Below are positions 51,871 to 63,798 of a DNA stretch of 64,000 nucleotides, one piece after another. The notes under the pieces are model-generated. The model saw nothing but the letters and a program-made list of their open reading frames with translations. It did not search any database and was not told the DNA's origin. A program made the position numbers and the translations under genes. The stretch is from Haematobia irritans. Taxonomy: Eukaryota; Arthropoda; Insecta; Diptera; Muscidae. The stretch is taken from the NCBI RefSeq assembly GCF_050003625.1, contig NC_134397.1, positions 153,160,691 to 153,224,690 of the forward strand. The letters are read 5' to 3'. Numbering within the stretch: the first letter of the stretch is position 1; every line of letters starts with the position of its first letter.

Positions 51871-52445
51871 CTTCCAAAATTGTGATTTCTTGGAGCAATA
51901 TTTATTAAATGATAAATAAACCATTAAAATTTTAGTAATGATGTGATTTAAATCATAATACCACATAAATCATTACCCTTGGTCCTCTAATTACAAGACA
52001 TTCCACTTATTATATGTGTAGAGCTTTAAATCAACACATAACTCAAATGCAAATAAATTTCATGGAATTTCTTGTTACTACAATTCAGAAAATATGCATA
52101 ACGATGTTATACAATTTCCCTAGAAATTTACATTTAAATATTTGTTGCACCTCATATTTTCTAGTTGCAGTACAATGTAGTATGTAACATGTGTAAGCAA
52201 ATCTCTCTCTCTCGTTGCAACATAGATGATGAAATAACATAGAGCAAGTTGAATGAATGACAATGACTCTGATGTTTATGATGATGACTGATGATGATGA
52301 TGAAAAGTTGTTAAGTTGGAGTGTTTATTTAGCATACAAGTCATGTGTGTTATGTGTGCTTTCAGAACACAAGGATTCTCGGAAGAGAACGAGTACACAG
52401 TATTTATGGCTTCTACTATTAAAGTATATACTGTGCTCCTCACTA
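51871..52445. other. Unassigned AT-rich DNA
   Basis: No gene or repeat family recognised. It includes GATGATGATTGA-like trinucleotide-rich DNA near 52276-52302. Confidence 0.5.
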
Positions 52446-53678
52446 CACTGTTAGAAAAATATGTTTTTCATATGTTCCGATATAAACAAAATGTGTTTCG
52501 GGCACGATTTTAAACCACAATATATTTAAGTGCGAACATGTAATGTTCCTGAACTAACACTAAATGTTTGGGACATCTATGTTAATATGTTAGAATATAT
52601 TATGTTTGGGGCATGAATGTTTCATAAAAATCATATGTGTGAATACAAACATATATAAATTTACAAATTTCGACTAAACATACATATGTTGTGATATTTT
52701 ATTCAAAGCGACAGAGAGAGTATAGAGAGAAATAGAGATGGAAACCGGGAGAGTTGACGAAAGATATCAATATAACACAGCAAAAGAGTCAAAAGAGAAC
52801 AATTGCTGTGAAACCGCTTGTATCTTGTTTCGGAGAACTGTTTTATGATAAGGCCAAAAATTTGATATGTTTAAGTCTAAATATTATTTAATTTGAATAA
52901 AGAGAATAAACATTCTGAACCAAGAGAATAGACATTTGAAAAACAAACAGCTTATGTTTTCGCCTTGAGATCAGCATTTTATGTATGTGTGGACATGTGT
53001 TTTGTTTATCATTTTGGCATTATGGGCACAATTTTTTTCTTGGTTCGTTAAAAGAAATCAGGGGTCTTCATAAAAATAACGAAAGGGCACTATACTCTTT
53101 TTAGAGTTGGGACAGTAAAATGAAATAAGGAGGAAATAGTGAAAAATTACACAGTAAAATGTAAAAAACAAACTTTAGTTCCTCTTTATTAAAAAGTAGT
53201 CCACGAGGAGTTGACGGACACCATCAAATATAAAAGCGGGCATTAAGTTCGAGTTTTACAGCTAAAACAATTTAAAAAGTTTATTTTCTTTAAAATGAAT
53301 TATTAAAGAAAAATAAAAGGAATTTTAGAGCGATGGTGTTAAATGCTAGTAAAAAACTGTTCACTCCTAAATAAATTTATGTTTATATTATAAAATTATG
53401 TATGTATGTTTATACTCGACTCCACGTTCTTCTTTTGTTAGTTTTTGAATTCCTTCCAAATTTTAAAGTTTTGTACAAAAACAGTTTTTTATTACAAGAT
53501 TGTTATTTTTGCAATAAAAAATAATATTTTATCCAAAAATCAGTCAATTTCGTTTATATCAAGCGCTGTTACTGACTATAAATCTTTAATAACGCACATT
53601 TCGAAGTTTCATTTAAAAAAAATTAATATAGTGTAAATATAAATGTGTAAATTAAAAAAAAAAAACAAAAAAAAATGT

Positions 53679-53752
53679 TCGGTCGGAGCAGGGATTGAAC
53701 CCACGACCCTTTGCATGCAAGGCAGACATGCTAACCACTGCTCCACGTGGCA
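53679..53752 (-). repeat. tRNA-like unit in E2 (minus)
   Basis: The minus strand has TGGAGCAGTGGTTAGCATG (A-box region), TTGCATGC (Ala-type anticodon region) and GGTTCAATCCC (B box). Confidence 0.6.
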
Positions 53753-53865
53753 AACAAATGTATGTTTCTGTTAAATAATGTTATGTTTGCATAGGCTCGT
53801 GGGCGCTGCAAACTATGCTATATAAATGTAACTTAAAACGATAATTATCTACTGGTGACTATAAC

Positions 53866-53938
53866 AGCTACGTAGCCCAGTGGATAGTGTGTTGGCTTAC
53901 AAACTGTATGGTCCTCGGTTCGATTCTCCGTGCAGGCG
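53866..53938 (+). repeat. tRNA-like unit in E2 (plus)
   Basis: TAGCCCAGTGGATAGTGTG (A-box region), TTACAAA anticodon region and CGGTTCGATTCTCC (B box), matching the E1 minus unit. Confidence 0.6.
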
Positions 53939-54325
53939 AAAGGTAAAATTTAAAAAATTTACAAAAGTGAAAGGTGCCAATAACTAAAAAAATTCGTGGA
54001 AGTGAAAATTACGAGTATGTTAGGAAATTCTTCCAAGCATATAATATTTTTGGCTCAAAATGCTTCCAAACATATAATATGTTCACATAAAACAAACATA
54101 TTAATGTTTCGGCAGTATGCAATAATATATGTGCTTCCTGCAAAATATGTTTGGAACATATGTTAAAGAAGCGATTTTTTTTTGAGGGTGTAGTAATATA
54201 ATGATTAAATCGAAAGAAAATTCAAAGAGTAATTAGTATATGCTAAATTTAGTTTATTACAGTTTTAGAAATCAATTAAATCCCCAATCGTATTCAGATG
54301 TTGGGTAGACATTTTGAGAATACTG

Positions 54326-55302
54326 CACGCTCACAAAAAATCGCTTCTGTAACATATACTCCCAAACATATTTTGCTTCAAGCATATACATTTTTGGGTA
54401 TTGCCCAAACATTTATATGTTTGATCTCTTCCAATATATAATATGTTTGAAAGCATATTGGTCTAAACAATATATGTTTGGGTAGTCTAAGTTCCAAACA
54501 TTTTGTATTTTTGCATCCAAATTCAATAATGTTGTCTTCCAAAAAACAATATGTTATTATGTGACCATATAATATGTTTGGAAGCATTTTGCACCCAAAA
54601 ATATTATATGCTTAAAAAAAATTCTCCAAAACAATATTGTGCTCAAAATTTTATTTATTTATTTATATATTTACAATCATAATGAATTATGAAAATAAAC
54701 AGGTAATATAGGTGCTAACAACATAGGTTTTCGACCTGAATGCTCAACATTTTGTTTCTGCCCAATTGTATATTCCCCCACATCTTTCTCACTTCCACGA
54801 GATTTTTTAGTTCTTAGCACCTTTTTCTGTAATACAAACATTGTAGAAGAAATTAATCAATTTTATGATTTTTTTTATTTTAATTTTACCTTTTGCCGGA
54901 CGGGGACTCGAACAGCGGACCACACAGTTTGTAAGGATCAAAGAAGTAGCTGATCAATTGCCCAAGGAAAAATAAAATGTTAATTTTGTAATAACAAGCA
55001 ACAACCACCAACTTAATTCAATATCGCTCCCTGTTAAATAGCGCTCCAAGCTACTAAACACATATATGTTTATAGGCTATTTCTAAATTAATATATGTTT
55101 GCATTCAAGCATATTATATTTACAAACATTTTATGTCCCAAACATAATATGTTCTAACATATTAACATATATGTCCCAAACATGTTATGCTAGTTTATGA
55201 ACATTATATGCTTGCACTCAAAAATATTGTGTTTAAAAATTTGTGTTCCAAACATATAATGTTTATAGCCAAACATATGAAAAACAGTCTTTTTCAACCG
55301 TG
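54326..55302. mobile_element. Element E3: E-family inverted-repeat element, half core only
   Basis: It starts CACGCTCACAAAAAATCGCT and ends with AAAGACTGTTTTTCATATG-type sequence in reverse complement, like the E2 left end. It contains the conserved CTTTCTCACTTCCACGAGAT, then TTTTTTAGTTCTTAGCACC, and a partial minus tRNA-like unit near 54896-54945 (GGGACTCGAACAGCGGACC). The second tRNA-like unit is missing. Confidence 0.6.
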
Positions 55303-55362
55303 TGGATAGCTGCCGATCCGGTTGGTATGTGATGTCCATAGCTCCAAAAATGCTGTTAATTT

Positions 55363-56330
55363 TTATATCCTCCACCATAGGATGAGGGTATATTAACTTT
55401 GTCATTCCGTTTGTAACACATCGAAATATTGTTCTAAGACCCCATAAAGTATATATATTCTGGGTCGTGGTGATATACTGAGTCGATCTAAGCATGTCCG
55501 TCCGTCCGTCTGTTGAAATCACGTTAACTTCCGAACGAAACAAACTATCGACTTAAACCTTGGCACAAATAGTTGCTGTTGATGTAAGTCGGATGATATT
55601 GAAAATGGGCCATATTGGACCACTTTTACGTATAGCCCGCATATAAACCGACCCCCAGATTTGATTTGCGGAGCATCTTAGAGAAGCAAATTTCATCCGA
55701 TCCGGTTGAAATTTAGTACGTGGCGTAAGTATATGGTCTCTAACAACCATGCAAAAATTGGTCCATATCGGTCTATAATTATATATAGCCCCTATATAAA
55801 CCGATCCCCAGATTTTAATGGCGGAGCCTCTTAGAGAAGCAAATTTCATCCGATCCGGTTAAAATTTGGTACGTATATGGTATATGGTATTAGTATATGG
55901 TCACTAACAACTGTGCAAAAATTGGTCCATATCGGTCCATAATTATATATAGCCCCCATATAAAACGATCCCCAGATTTGACCTCCGGAGCCTCTTCGAG
56001 GAGCAAAATTCATCCGATCCGGTTGAAATTTAGTACGTGTTGTTAGTATATGGTCTCTAACAACAGTGTAAAAATTGGTCCATATCGGTCCATAATTATA
56101 AAGCCCCATATAAAACGATCCCCAGATTTGACCTCCGGAGCCTCTTCGAGGAGCAAAATTCATCCGATCCGGTTGAAATTTGGTACGAGCTGTAAGTATG
56201 TAATATCTAACAACTATGCAAAGAATAGTTCATATCGGTCCATAATTATAAATAGCCCCCATAAAAACCGATCCCCAGATTTGACCTCCGGAGCCTCTTG
56301 GAGGAGAAAAATTCTTTCGGTTGAAATTTG
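55363..56330 (-). mobile_element. Family A INE-1-like fragment (3' part)
   Basis: The 3' terminus TATCCTCCACCATAGGATGA, the GTCCGTCCGTCTGTTG tract and several 153-bp-type units (TAGCCCCCATATAAAACGAT, CATCCGATCCGGTTGAAATT). It is truncated at the junction with a SINE fragment. Confidence 0.8.
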
Positions 56331-56451
56331 TCACCAGCATTACTGAGGTGGGATAATCCATCGCTGAAAAACTTTTTGGTATTCGGTCGTAGCAGGAATC
56401 GATCTCACGACCTTGTGTATGCAAGGCGGGTATGCTAACCATTGCACCACG
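56331..56451 (-). mobile_element. SINE head fragment
   Basis: TCACCAGCATTACTGAGGTG, TTCGGTCGTAGCAGGAATCG and TGCTAACCATTGCACCACG: the tRNA-like head plus about 50 bases of body in reverse orientation. The SINE 3' half is missing. Confidence 0.8.
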
Positions 56452-57357
56452 ACATTTACCAAATTCGTCTTTTATATTTCAGTTTTCCTAATTAAATCAA
56501 TTAAAAATTTAAGTGATGTTGTGTATGCTAATTTTATTTCTATAAATACTAAAATTAATTTTTTTTTCTTAAAATAGCCTTAAAATAAATATTGTGGCTC
56601 GCTATCTAATCAAATCGTTTTCTTTAATCTTCAAATTATGAAAGAATTATTTACGTTCGAAATCCATTGTATCCCATTTTTACTTATACTCTTTGGACAG
56701 AAAACCAATATTTGCTATAAAAGAAGACAAAATTTAAATCAAAATGATTTAAAAAAATGATAGCATACCATACCCAACTAAAAGAATTTTATTTGGCTTT
56801 GTATATCCTCAACAAGCATCAGAGATTGCTGGAGAGGGCGTAAAAATGAAGATAAAATACCATGCACATATGAAGACCAACTCTGTAAAAATTCACAGAC
56901 ACAAGCGATCGCTTGGAATGCTTAAGAACATAATCCAAGAATTAAAATCCTTTGGTTTGAAACGCATCATGGTTTATAAAGGCATACGAAAATATTTATA
57001 AAAAAACTATTTCCTGGCCTTCTCTTGTAGAAACTCCACACAATTCAGTAGCTGAAGGAAATCTCCCGAAGGCCATATTTGGCCACATTTTTATTTGCAA
57101 CCGCTACACATATAAGAATAATGGTCAACACAATAAAGGTTTATGATTAAATAAGATTCTTAAAATAAATATTTCATCTTTTAATACATATATGCTGAAT
57201 TTTCTACAAATACAAACGTATTTATAATTAAATTTCAATTAAAATTTTATTTAATTTAATTGAAAAAAGATACCTTTTTTTATGAAATTTTAATTTGCTT
57301 TCATTTAATTCTCAAAACAAAATAACCATAATCTCGATTTTCTCATTATCATTGCAG
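56452..57357. other. Probable intron sequence upstream of the beat exon
   Basis: AT-rich, no repeat family recognised. It ends with a pyrimidine-containing acceptor TCTCATTATCATTGCAG at 57357. Confidence 0.6.
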
Positions 57358-57572
57358 ATACTTCGCAGGCAGCATTGACAAATGTCAATTTGTTTATTGA
57401 ACCACCTGCTGTTCGACGCAGTCAATCGGTCACATTACGCTGCCAATATTCTCTGGAGGGGGCTCCATTGTATTCAGTGAAATTCTATCGTGGACAATTG
57501 GAATTCTTTCGTTATACACCCGATGAATATCCCAATACAAAAGTCTTTCCGTATCCTGGCATAAAAGTTGAT
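57358..57572 (+). CDS. beaten path (beat) family protein, exon A (first Ig domain, N-terminal half)
   Basis: A 215-bp exon between acceptor ...CATTGCAG (57357) and donor GTAAGTAAA (57573). It opens with two bases completing a codon, then 71 codons: TSQAALTNVNLFIEPPAVRR, a first Ig cysteine in SVTLRCQYSLEG, then APLYSVKFYRGQLEFFRYTP and NTKVFPYPGIKVD. The motif series RRSQ..LRC.Y, LYSVK.YRG..EF.RYTP and FP.PGI.VD is characteristic of the Drosophila Beat proteins, secreted or anchored Ig-superfamily ligands for Side receptors in motor-axon guidance and synaptic matching. The signal-peptide exon must lie upstream, probably outside the window or beyond the repeats. The beat paralogue was not assigned. 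Confidence 0.9.
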
Positions 57573-58214
57573 GTAAGTAAAATAAAATGAAAATTCTATA
57601 GGGCTTAAATAACTGTATCGTGAAAAATCCAGCATTGTCTGCTAGTGGTATGGGTGATGATGGCAGATTACAGTCGTTTCACTTAAAAGAGATTCAGCCG
57701 GGATTTACATATAATCTCGGTATTTTATTGTACATAACCAGAAATGGATTTTATGTTGGGAAAGATCAGACAATTTCTATTAAACCATTTTAAATTGCAA
57801 TTGAAACGATATGCAGGCGAAAAATTCGCAATAAAAGATGTATGTGGCAAACATTAAAAAGTTTTATATGACGAATATTTTACTATCGGTAACAGTTGTC
57901 CCATTGCCATCAGCACTCGAGTAATGGCTTGTCAACCAACCGATATCGGTAAATATTAAACAATTCCTCGTGGTCAACTTAAATTAATTGGAAAATCGAA
58001 CTTTATAAAAATCAATGTTTTTTTTTTTAAGTTTCTCAGTCGAATTCATCGTATTGTAATAATCACTGGGTTGGAATCACTTGCCCTTTTTAACTTAAGT
58101 CAAAATTACTTATGATATATGTATATAGTCTTCAAATTTAATTGTATAAAAGTTATGTTTGTTTTTGAACAAATTCATCTGATGAGTTAAGTTTAATAGA
58201 GCTTAACATAACAT
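57573..58214. other. beat intron, left unique part
   Basis: Starts with donor GTAAGTAAAATAAAATG. The remainder shows no coding or repeat signal before the family F element at 58215. The full intron runs to 63662 (6,090 bp). Confidence 0.7.
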
Positions 58215-58604
58215 CCCAGCAAAAAAGCGTCGCAAAAAAAGTAATGAAAATTTTCTTTTTGGATCCGGAAGTGGTACAAAACTGACGCAGAAGTGATGAA
58301 TTTAACATGGGCTTGTCATAAGACGGAAGTCCTCCATTTCAACAACTATTGCACTGAATTTGCTTCCACTTCTTTAGGTATGATCCGAATTCAATGTTTT
58401 GGATGTAAATTAAAAAATTCTATTATATTTTGTCGAATAAATAATTTTTATAATTTTTAATGGACTCTAACGCTTACCTGAAACGTTTGACCTCAAATAT
58501 TTTCAAAAATTAACAATTTTTTCAGATTGGATTTAGCGAAAAAATTTAAATAATTTGTACCATTATATGAATTCTAACTCTGGTTTTAACCTATTTGAAA
58601 GAAA

Positions 58605-59484
58605 ACAAGTAAGGAAAGTCTAAAGTCGAGCGGAGCCGACTATATTATACCCTGCACCACTTTGTAGATCTAAATTTTCGATACCATATCATATCCGTCA
58701 AATGTGTTGGGGGCTATATATAAAGGTTTGTCCCAAATACATACATTTAAATATCACTCGATCTGGACAGAATTTGATAGACTTCTACAAAATCTATTGA
58801 CTCAAAATTTAAGTCGGCTAATGCACTAGTTAGTAAAAAAATATGGGAAACAATTAAATCTGAAGCAATTTTAAGGAAACTTCGCAAAAGTTTATTTATG
58901 ATTTATCGCTCGATATATATGTGTTAGAAGTTTAGGAAAATTAGAGTAATTATTACAAATTTTCGACTAAGCAGTGGCGATTTTACAAGGAAAATGTTGG
59001 TATTTTGACCATTTTTGTCGAAATCAGAATAACATATATATGGGAGCTATATCTAAATCTCAACCGATTTCAACCAAATTTTGTACGCATAGCTACAATG
59101 CTAATTCTACTCCCTGTGCAAAATTTCAACCAAATTGGGGTAAAACTCTGGCTTTTGGGACTATATAAGTCCATATCGGGCGAAATATATATATGGGAGG
59201 TATATCTAAATCTGAACCGATTTCTTCCAAAATCAATAGGGTTCTATGCTGAGCCAAAACACATACTTGTGCCAAATTTGAACTCGATTGGACTAAAACT
59301 GCGACCTAGACTTTGATTACAAAAATGTGTTCACGGACAGACGGACATGGCTATGTCGACTGAGGAGCTCACCCTGAGCATTTTTGCCAAAGACACCATG
59401 TGTCTATCCCGTCTCCTTCTGGGTGTTGCAAACATATGCACTAACTTATAATACCCTGTTCCACAATGTGGCGCAGGGTATAAA
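58605..59484 (+). mobile_element. Family C INE-1-like element, full length (880 bp)
   Basis: The 5' end ACAAGTAAGGAAAGTCTAAA, then TATTATACCCTGCACCACTT. The interior has GGGAGCTATATCTAAATCT units. The 3' end CAGACGGACATGGC..., then ATAATACCCTGTTCCACA-ATGTGGCGCAGGGTATAA, is itself a hairpin. Comparison with 49868-50290 shows insertion without a duplication. Confidence 0.85.
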
Positions 59485-59512
59485 AAGTTAAAATACCCAT
59501 TAAAAGTATGAA

Positions 59513-61235
59513 ACAAGTATATACAGCAGTAAGTTCGGCCGGGCCGAATCTTAAATACCCACCACCATGAACCAAATATTAGGGTTTCCTTTGAATTTTC
59601 AGGAGGGCTTGAGGACTTGAGGACACTTCCCGAAGATAAATTTGAAGATTTCACGTATGAGGACTATATCAGATTCTGGATTTATAAGAACCATTTTTGT
59701 TTAGGTTTTAGAGGAATCATTAACATCTCTTGTAAGTGTGCAAGAAAATTATAAAATAACGTCTTGATTTTAAATCTTAAATCTGTAGAAGAAAAATCTG
59801 AAAATTTTACATTGAGTTTCAAGCAATTTTCATGATCAGTGCGCCTTTTACACTCTCAAGAAGTGAAGTCGGCCTATATGGTGGCATTACCAAATGGACC
59901 GATAAAATCTTAATCCGATACACGTTTTTGTGAGCCTAAAATACCAGAATATTTACAATTTCAGGCAAATCAGATAAAACCTACGGTTTCTAGAAACCCA
60001 AGGAGTTAAATCGGGAAATCGTTCTTATGGGGGCTATACTAAAATATGGACCGATACTCACCGTTTTCGGCACACCTCTGTATGACCCGAAAATACCTTT
60101 AGATTTCCCATTTCAGGTAAATTGAATAAAAACTGCGGTTTCTATAAGTCCAAGAAGTAAAATCGGGAGATCGGCCTATATGGGGGCTATACTAAAACAT
60201 GGGCCGATACTCACCATTTTGGGCACACCTCTTTATGGTCATAAAATACCGCTAGATATCCAATTTCAGACAAATTGGATAAAAACTACGGTTTCTATAA
60301 GCCCAAGACCCCAAATTGGGATGTCGTTTTATATGGGGACCATACCAAAACATGGACCGATACTCACAATTTTTGGCACACGTATTTGCGGTCTTACATT
60401 ACCTCTAGATTTACAATTTCAGGTAAATTGAATAAAAACTGCGGTTTCTATAAGCCCAAGAAGTAAAATCTGGAGATCGGCCTATATGGGGGCTATACCA
60501 AAACATGGACCGATACTCACCATTTTTGGCACACCTCTTTACGGTCATAAAATACCCCTAGATTTCAAATTTCAGGCAACTTGGATAAAAACTTCGATTT
60601 CTATAAGCCCAAGACCCCAAATCGGGAGGTCGGTTTATATGGGGACCATACCAAAACATGGACCGATACTCACAATTTTTGGCACACGTATTTGTGGTCT
60701 TACAGTACCTCTAGATTTCCAATTTATGGTAAATTGAATAAAAACTGCGGTTTCTATAAGCCCAAGAAGTAAAATCGGGAGATCGGCCTATATGGGGGCT
60801 ATACCAAAACATGGACCGATACTCACCATTTTTGGCACACCTCTTTATGGTCATAAAATACCTCTAGATTTCAAATTTCAGGCAATTTGGATAAAAACTT
60901 CGATGTCTATAAGCCCAAGACCCCAAATCGGGAGGTCGGTTTATATGGGACTATATCAAAACCTGGACCGATATAGCCCATCTTCGAACTTGACCTGCCT
61001 GCAGACAAAAGACGAGTTTGTGCAAAATTTCAGCACGATTGCTTCATTATTGAAGACTGTAGCGTGATTACAACAGACAGACGGACAGACGGACATCATT
61101 GTATCGTCTTAGAATTTCTCCCTGATCAAGAATATATATACTTTATATAGTCGGAAATCGATATTTCGATGTGTTACAAACGCAATGACAAACTTATTAT
61201 ACCCCCGTCACCATTCTATGGTGGTGGGTATAAAA
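59513..61235 (+). mobile_element. Family B INE-1-like element, full length (1.72 kb)
   Basis: The 5' end ACAAGTATATACAGCAGTAA, then TACCCACCACCATGAACC; the 3' end ATTCTATGGTGGTGGGTATA. 153-bp units begin (ATGGGG or equivalent) at 60180, 60333, 60486, 60639 and 60792. They alternate between two subtypes, giving a 306-bp higher-order period. A GACAGACGGACAGACGGACA tract lies near the 3' end. Confidence 0.9.
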
Positions 61236-61437
61236 ACCAAGAAGAATTGAAGAATTGAATTAAAATAACTTCCTCTGTAATTAAAATAAAGAACATCATT
61301 GGAAGTGCTTTTAAAGTTGTGCCTTTGGAAGAACTTCCAATTTTTTTTTGCTGGGATGTCTTTTATTGTAAATTCATCCAACCAATTTGCTTAACATTTG
61401 TGTATTGTTATTAGATTACAAATAAAGACATAAAGAA

Positions 61438-61685
61438 AAAAATTATTTCTATAGAAAATTTTCTCAATTTTTTTTTTTATAGCAATTTTTCTCAAAACTT
61501 TATTTCTATAAAAAATTTTCTCAAAACTTTATTTCTATAGCAAATTTTCTCAAAATTTTATTCCTATAGAAAATCTTGTCAACATTTTATTTCTATAGAA
61601 AATTTTGTCAAAATTTTATTTCTATAGAAAATTTTGCCAATTTTTTTTCTATGGAAAATTTCGTCAAAATGTATTTCTATGAAAT
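61438..61685. repeat. 29-bp array in the beat intron
   Basis: About eight degenerate units (TTATTTCTATAGAAAATTTT, with GTCAA or CTCAA between). It stands about 180 bases left of a family A element and is not obviously part of it. Confidence 0.85.
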
Positions 61686-61863
61686 GTGTCCGATGTCCGA
61701 ATTTTGAATCTGTTTTTTATCGTTAGTTAGTTAACATAATTTCCACCGACAGACGAATAAATTGGCATTCCTCTTGTACAAAATATTTAAAATAAATATA
61801 TAATTTAGGTGTTTTCACACATATTTGCGTGATTTACAAGTCTTATATAAGCTATATAATTTA

Positions 61864-63506
61864 ACAAGTATATACGGCAGAAAGTTCGGCCAGGCCGAAG
61901 TTTATGTACCCTCCACCATGGATTGCGTAGAAACTTCTACTGAAGACTGTCATCCACAATCGAATTACTTGGCTTGCGGTATCACTTGCCGATGGCAAGG
62001 TATCTTAAAACTTCCTAACACCGTCTTCTAAACTGCAAGGTAGTCCATATGTGGCCTATATTAGACTAAAAAAGGCCGATTAAATATGTATATAACATAA
62101 TTAGGTTTTACAAAATTTTCTATAGAAATAAAATTTTGATAAAAGTTTCTATAGAAATAAAATTTTGACAACATTTTCTATAGAAGTAAAATTTGGACAA
62201 AATTTTCTATAGAAATAACATTTTGAAAAAATTTTCAATAGAAATAAAATTTTGACAAAATTTTCAATTGAATTAAAATTTTTACAACATTCTCTATAGA
62301 TTTAAAATTTTGACAACATTTTCTATAGAAATAAAATTTTGCCAAAATTTTCTGTAGAAATTAAATTTGACAAAATTTTCCATAAAAATATAATTTTGAC
62401 AAAATTTTCTATAGAAATAAAATTTTGGTAGATTATTTTTGGCTCGAGTTGCAACCATGATTATGAACCGATATGGAACAATTTTTGTGTGATTGGGGAT
62501 CGGCTATATATAACTATAGACCTATATGGACCAATTTTGGCATGGTTATTAGCGGCCATATACTAACACCACGTTGCAAATTTCAACCGGATCTGATGAA
62601 TTTAGCTTCTCCAAGAGGCTCCTGAGATCAAATCTGGGGAACGGTTTATATGGGGCTATATATAATTATGGACCGATATGGACCAATTTTTGCATGGTTC
62701 TTAGAGACCATATACTAACACCCATACCAAATTTCAACCGGTTTGGATAAATTTTGCTCCTGCAAGAGGCTCCGGAGGTCGAATCTGGGGATCGGTTTAC
62801 ATGGGGGCTATATATAAATATGGACCGATATGGACCAATTCTTGCATGGTTGTTAGAGACCATATACTAACACCATGTACCAAATTTCAGACGGATCGGA
62901 TGAAATTTGTTGCTCTTAGAGGATCCACAAACCAAATCTGGGGATCGGTTTATATGGGGGCTATATATAATTATGGACCGATATGGACCAATTTTTGCTT
63001 GGTTGTTAGAGACCATATACTGACGCCACATACCAAATTTCAACCGGATCGGAGAACAAATCTGGGGATCGGTTTATATATACTTATGAACCAATATTAT
63101 GGACCAATATTTGCATGGTTGTTAGAGACCATTTACTTACACCATGTACCAAATGTCAGACAGATCGGATGAAATATGCTACTCTTATAGGATCCGCAAG
63201 CCAAATCTGGGGGTCCGTTTATATGGGGGCTATACGTAAAAGTGGACCGATATGGCCCATTTGCAATAGCATCCGACCTACATCAATAACAACTACTTGT
63301 GCCAAGTTTGAAGTCGATAGCTTGTTTCGTTCGGAAGTTAGCGTGATTTCGTCAGACGGACGGACGGACGGACATGCTTACATCGACTCAGAATTTCACC
63401 ACGACCCAGAATATATATACTTTATGGGGTCTTAGAGCAATATTTCGATGTGTTACAAACGGAATGACAAAGTTAATATACCCCCATCCTATTGTGGAGG
63501 GTATAA
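61864..63506 (+). mobile_element. Family A INE-1-like element, full length (1.64 kb)
   Basis: The 5' end ACAAGTATATACGGCAGAAA, then GGCCAGGCCGAAG and TACCCTCCACCATGGATTGC. It holds a reverse-unit 29-bp array (62105-62430), four to five 153-bp-type units (62460-63240), the tract GACGGACGGACGGACGGACA, and the 3' end CCTATTGTGGAGGGTATAAA. It lies in the beat intron in the gene's orientation. Confidence 0.88.
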
Positions 63507-63662
63507 ATAAAAAAATATATGTATGTTTTCACCTTTCTACATTTTCTAATCCATTTGAGTAAACCTATTAAGTGTTAGTTTGAAAAAGAAGAAAATAAAT
63601 CCCCCTTGATATTTTTCTCATTTTAAATCTTTGTTCTTTTCTTTTTATTCTGTCTTCCATAG

Positions 63663-63798
63663 GAGAGTGTTTCGAATGCCACTCAAGTTGTTATACGCAA
63701 TGTGAACTTTGGTTTATCTGGAAATTTTTCCTGTGAAGTTACTGCCGATGCTCCATTATTTTCAACAGCTACAGCATATGCTCAGATGCAAGTTGTCG
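63663..63798 (+). CDS. beaten path (beat) family protein, exon B (first Ig domain, C-terminal half)
   Basis: A 136-bp exon between acceptor TGTCTTCCATAG (63662) and donor GTAAGTTTT (63799), in frame with exon A (which ends on a codon boundary). It encodes ESVSNATQVVIRNVNFGLSG, NFSCEVTADAPLFSTATAYA and QMQVV, then one base of the next codon. It supplies the second Ig cysteine (SCEV) and two N-glycosylation sequons (NAT, NFS). CEVTADAPLFST is highly typical of Beat proteins. Further exons (second Ig region, C-terminus) lie beyond the window. Confidence 0.9.

Larger units (their letters stand above)
52446..54190. mobile_element. Element E2: inverted-repeat element with two divergent tRNA-like units
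   Basis: Flanked by TA (52444-52445 and 54191-54192). The ends CACTGTTAGAAAAATATG and (reverse complement) CACCCTCAAAAAAAAATCGC are only loosely complementary. Its middle (about 53679-53940) is the inverted counterpart of the E1 core: a minus tRNA-like unit, a linker with TATATAA/GCTC.TGGGCGC, and a plus tRNA-like unit. Much of the outer part consists of repeats of CATATAATATGTTTGGAA-like words. No transposase. Confidence 0.7.
58215..61355 (+). mobile_element. Family F inverted-repeat element hosting family C and B insertions
   Basis: Ends CCCAGCAAAAAAGCG and TTTTTTTTTGCTGGG. The element's own DNA (58215-58604, 59485-59512, 61236-61355) matches 49868-50290 across both insertion points. No clear target duplication beyond a possible AT. 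Non-coding. Confidence 0.75.

Noticed and set aside
52257..52513. 65-codon overlapping + strand ORFs
   Set aside because: They span the E2 boundary and show no conserved features.
57358..63798. Naming a specific beat paralogue
   Set aside because: Only half of the protein is visible and the distinguishing regions are outside the window.
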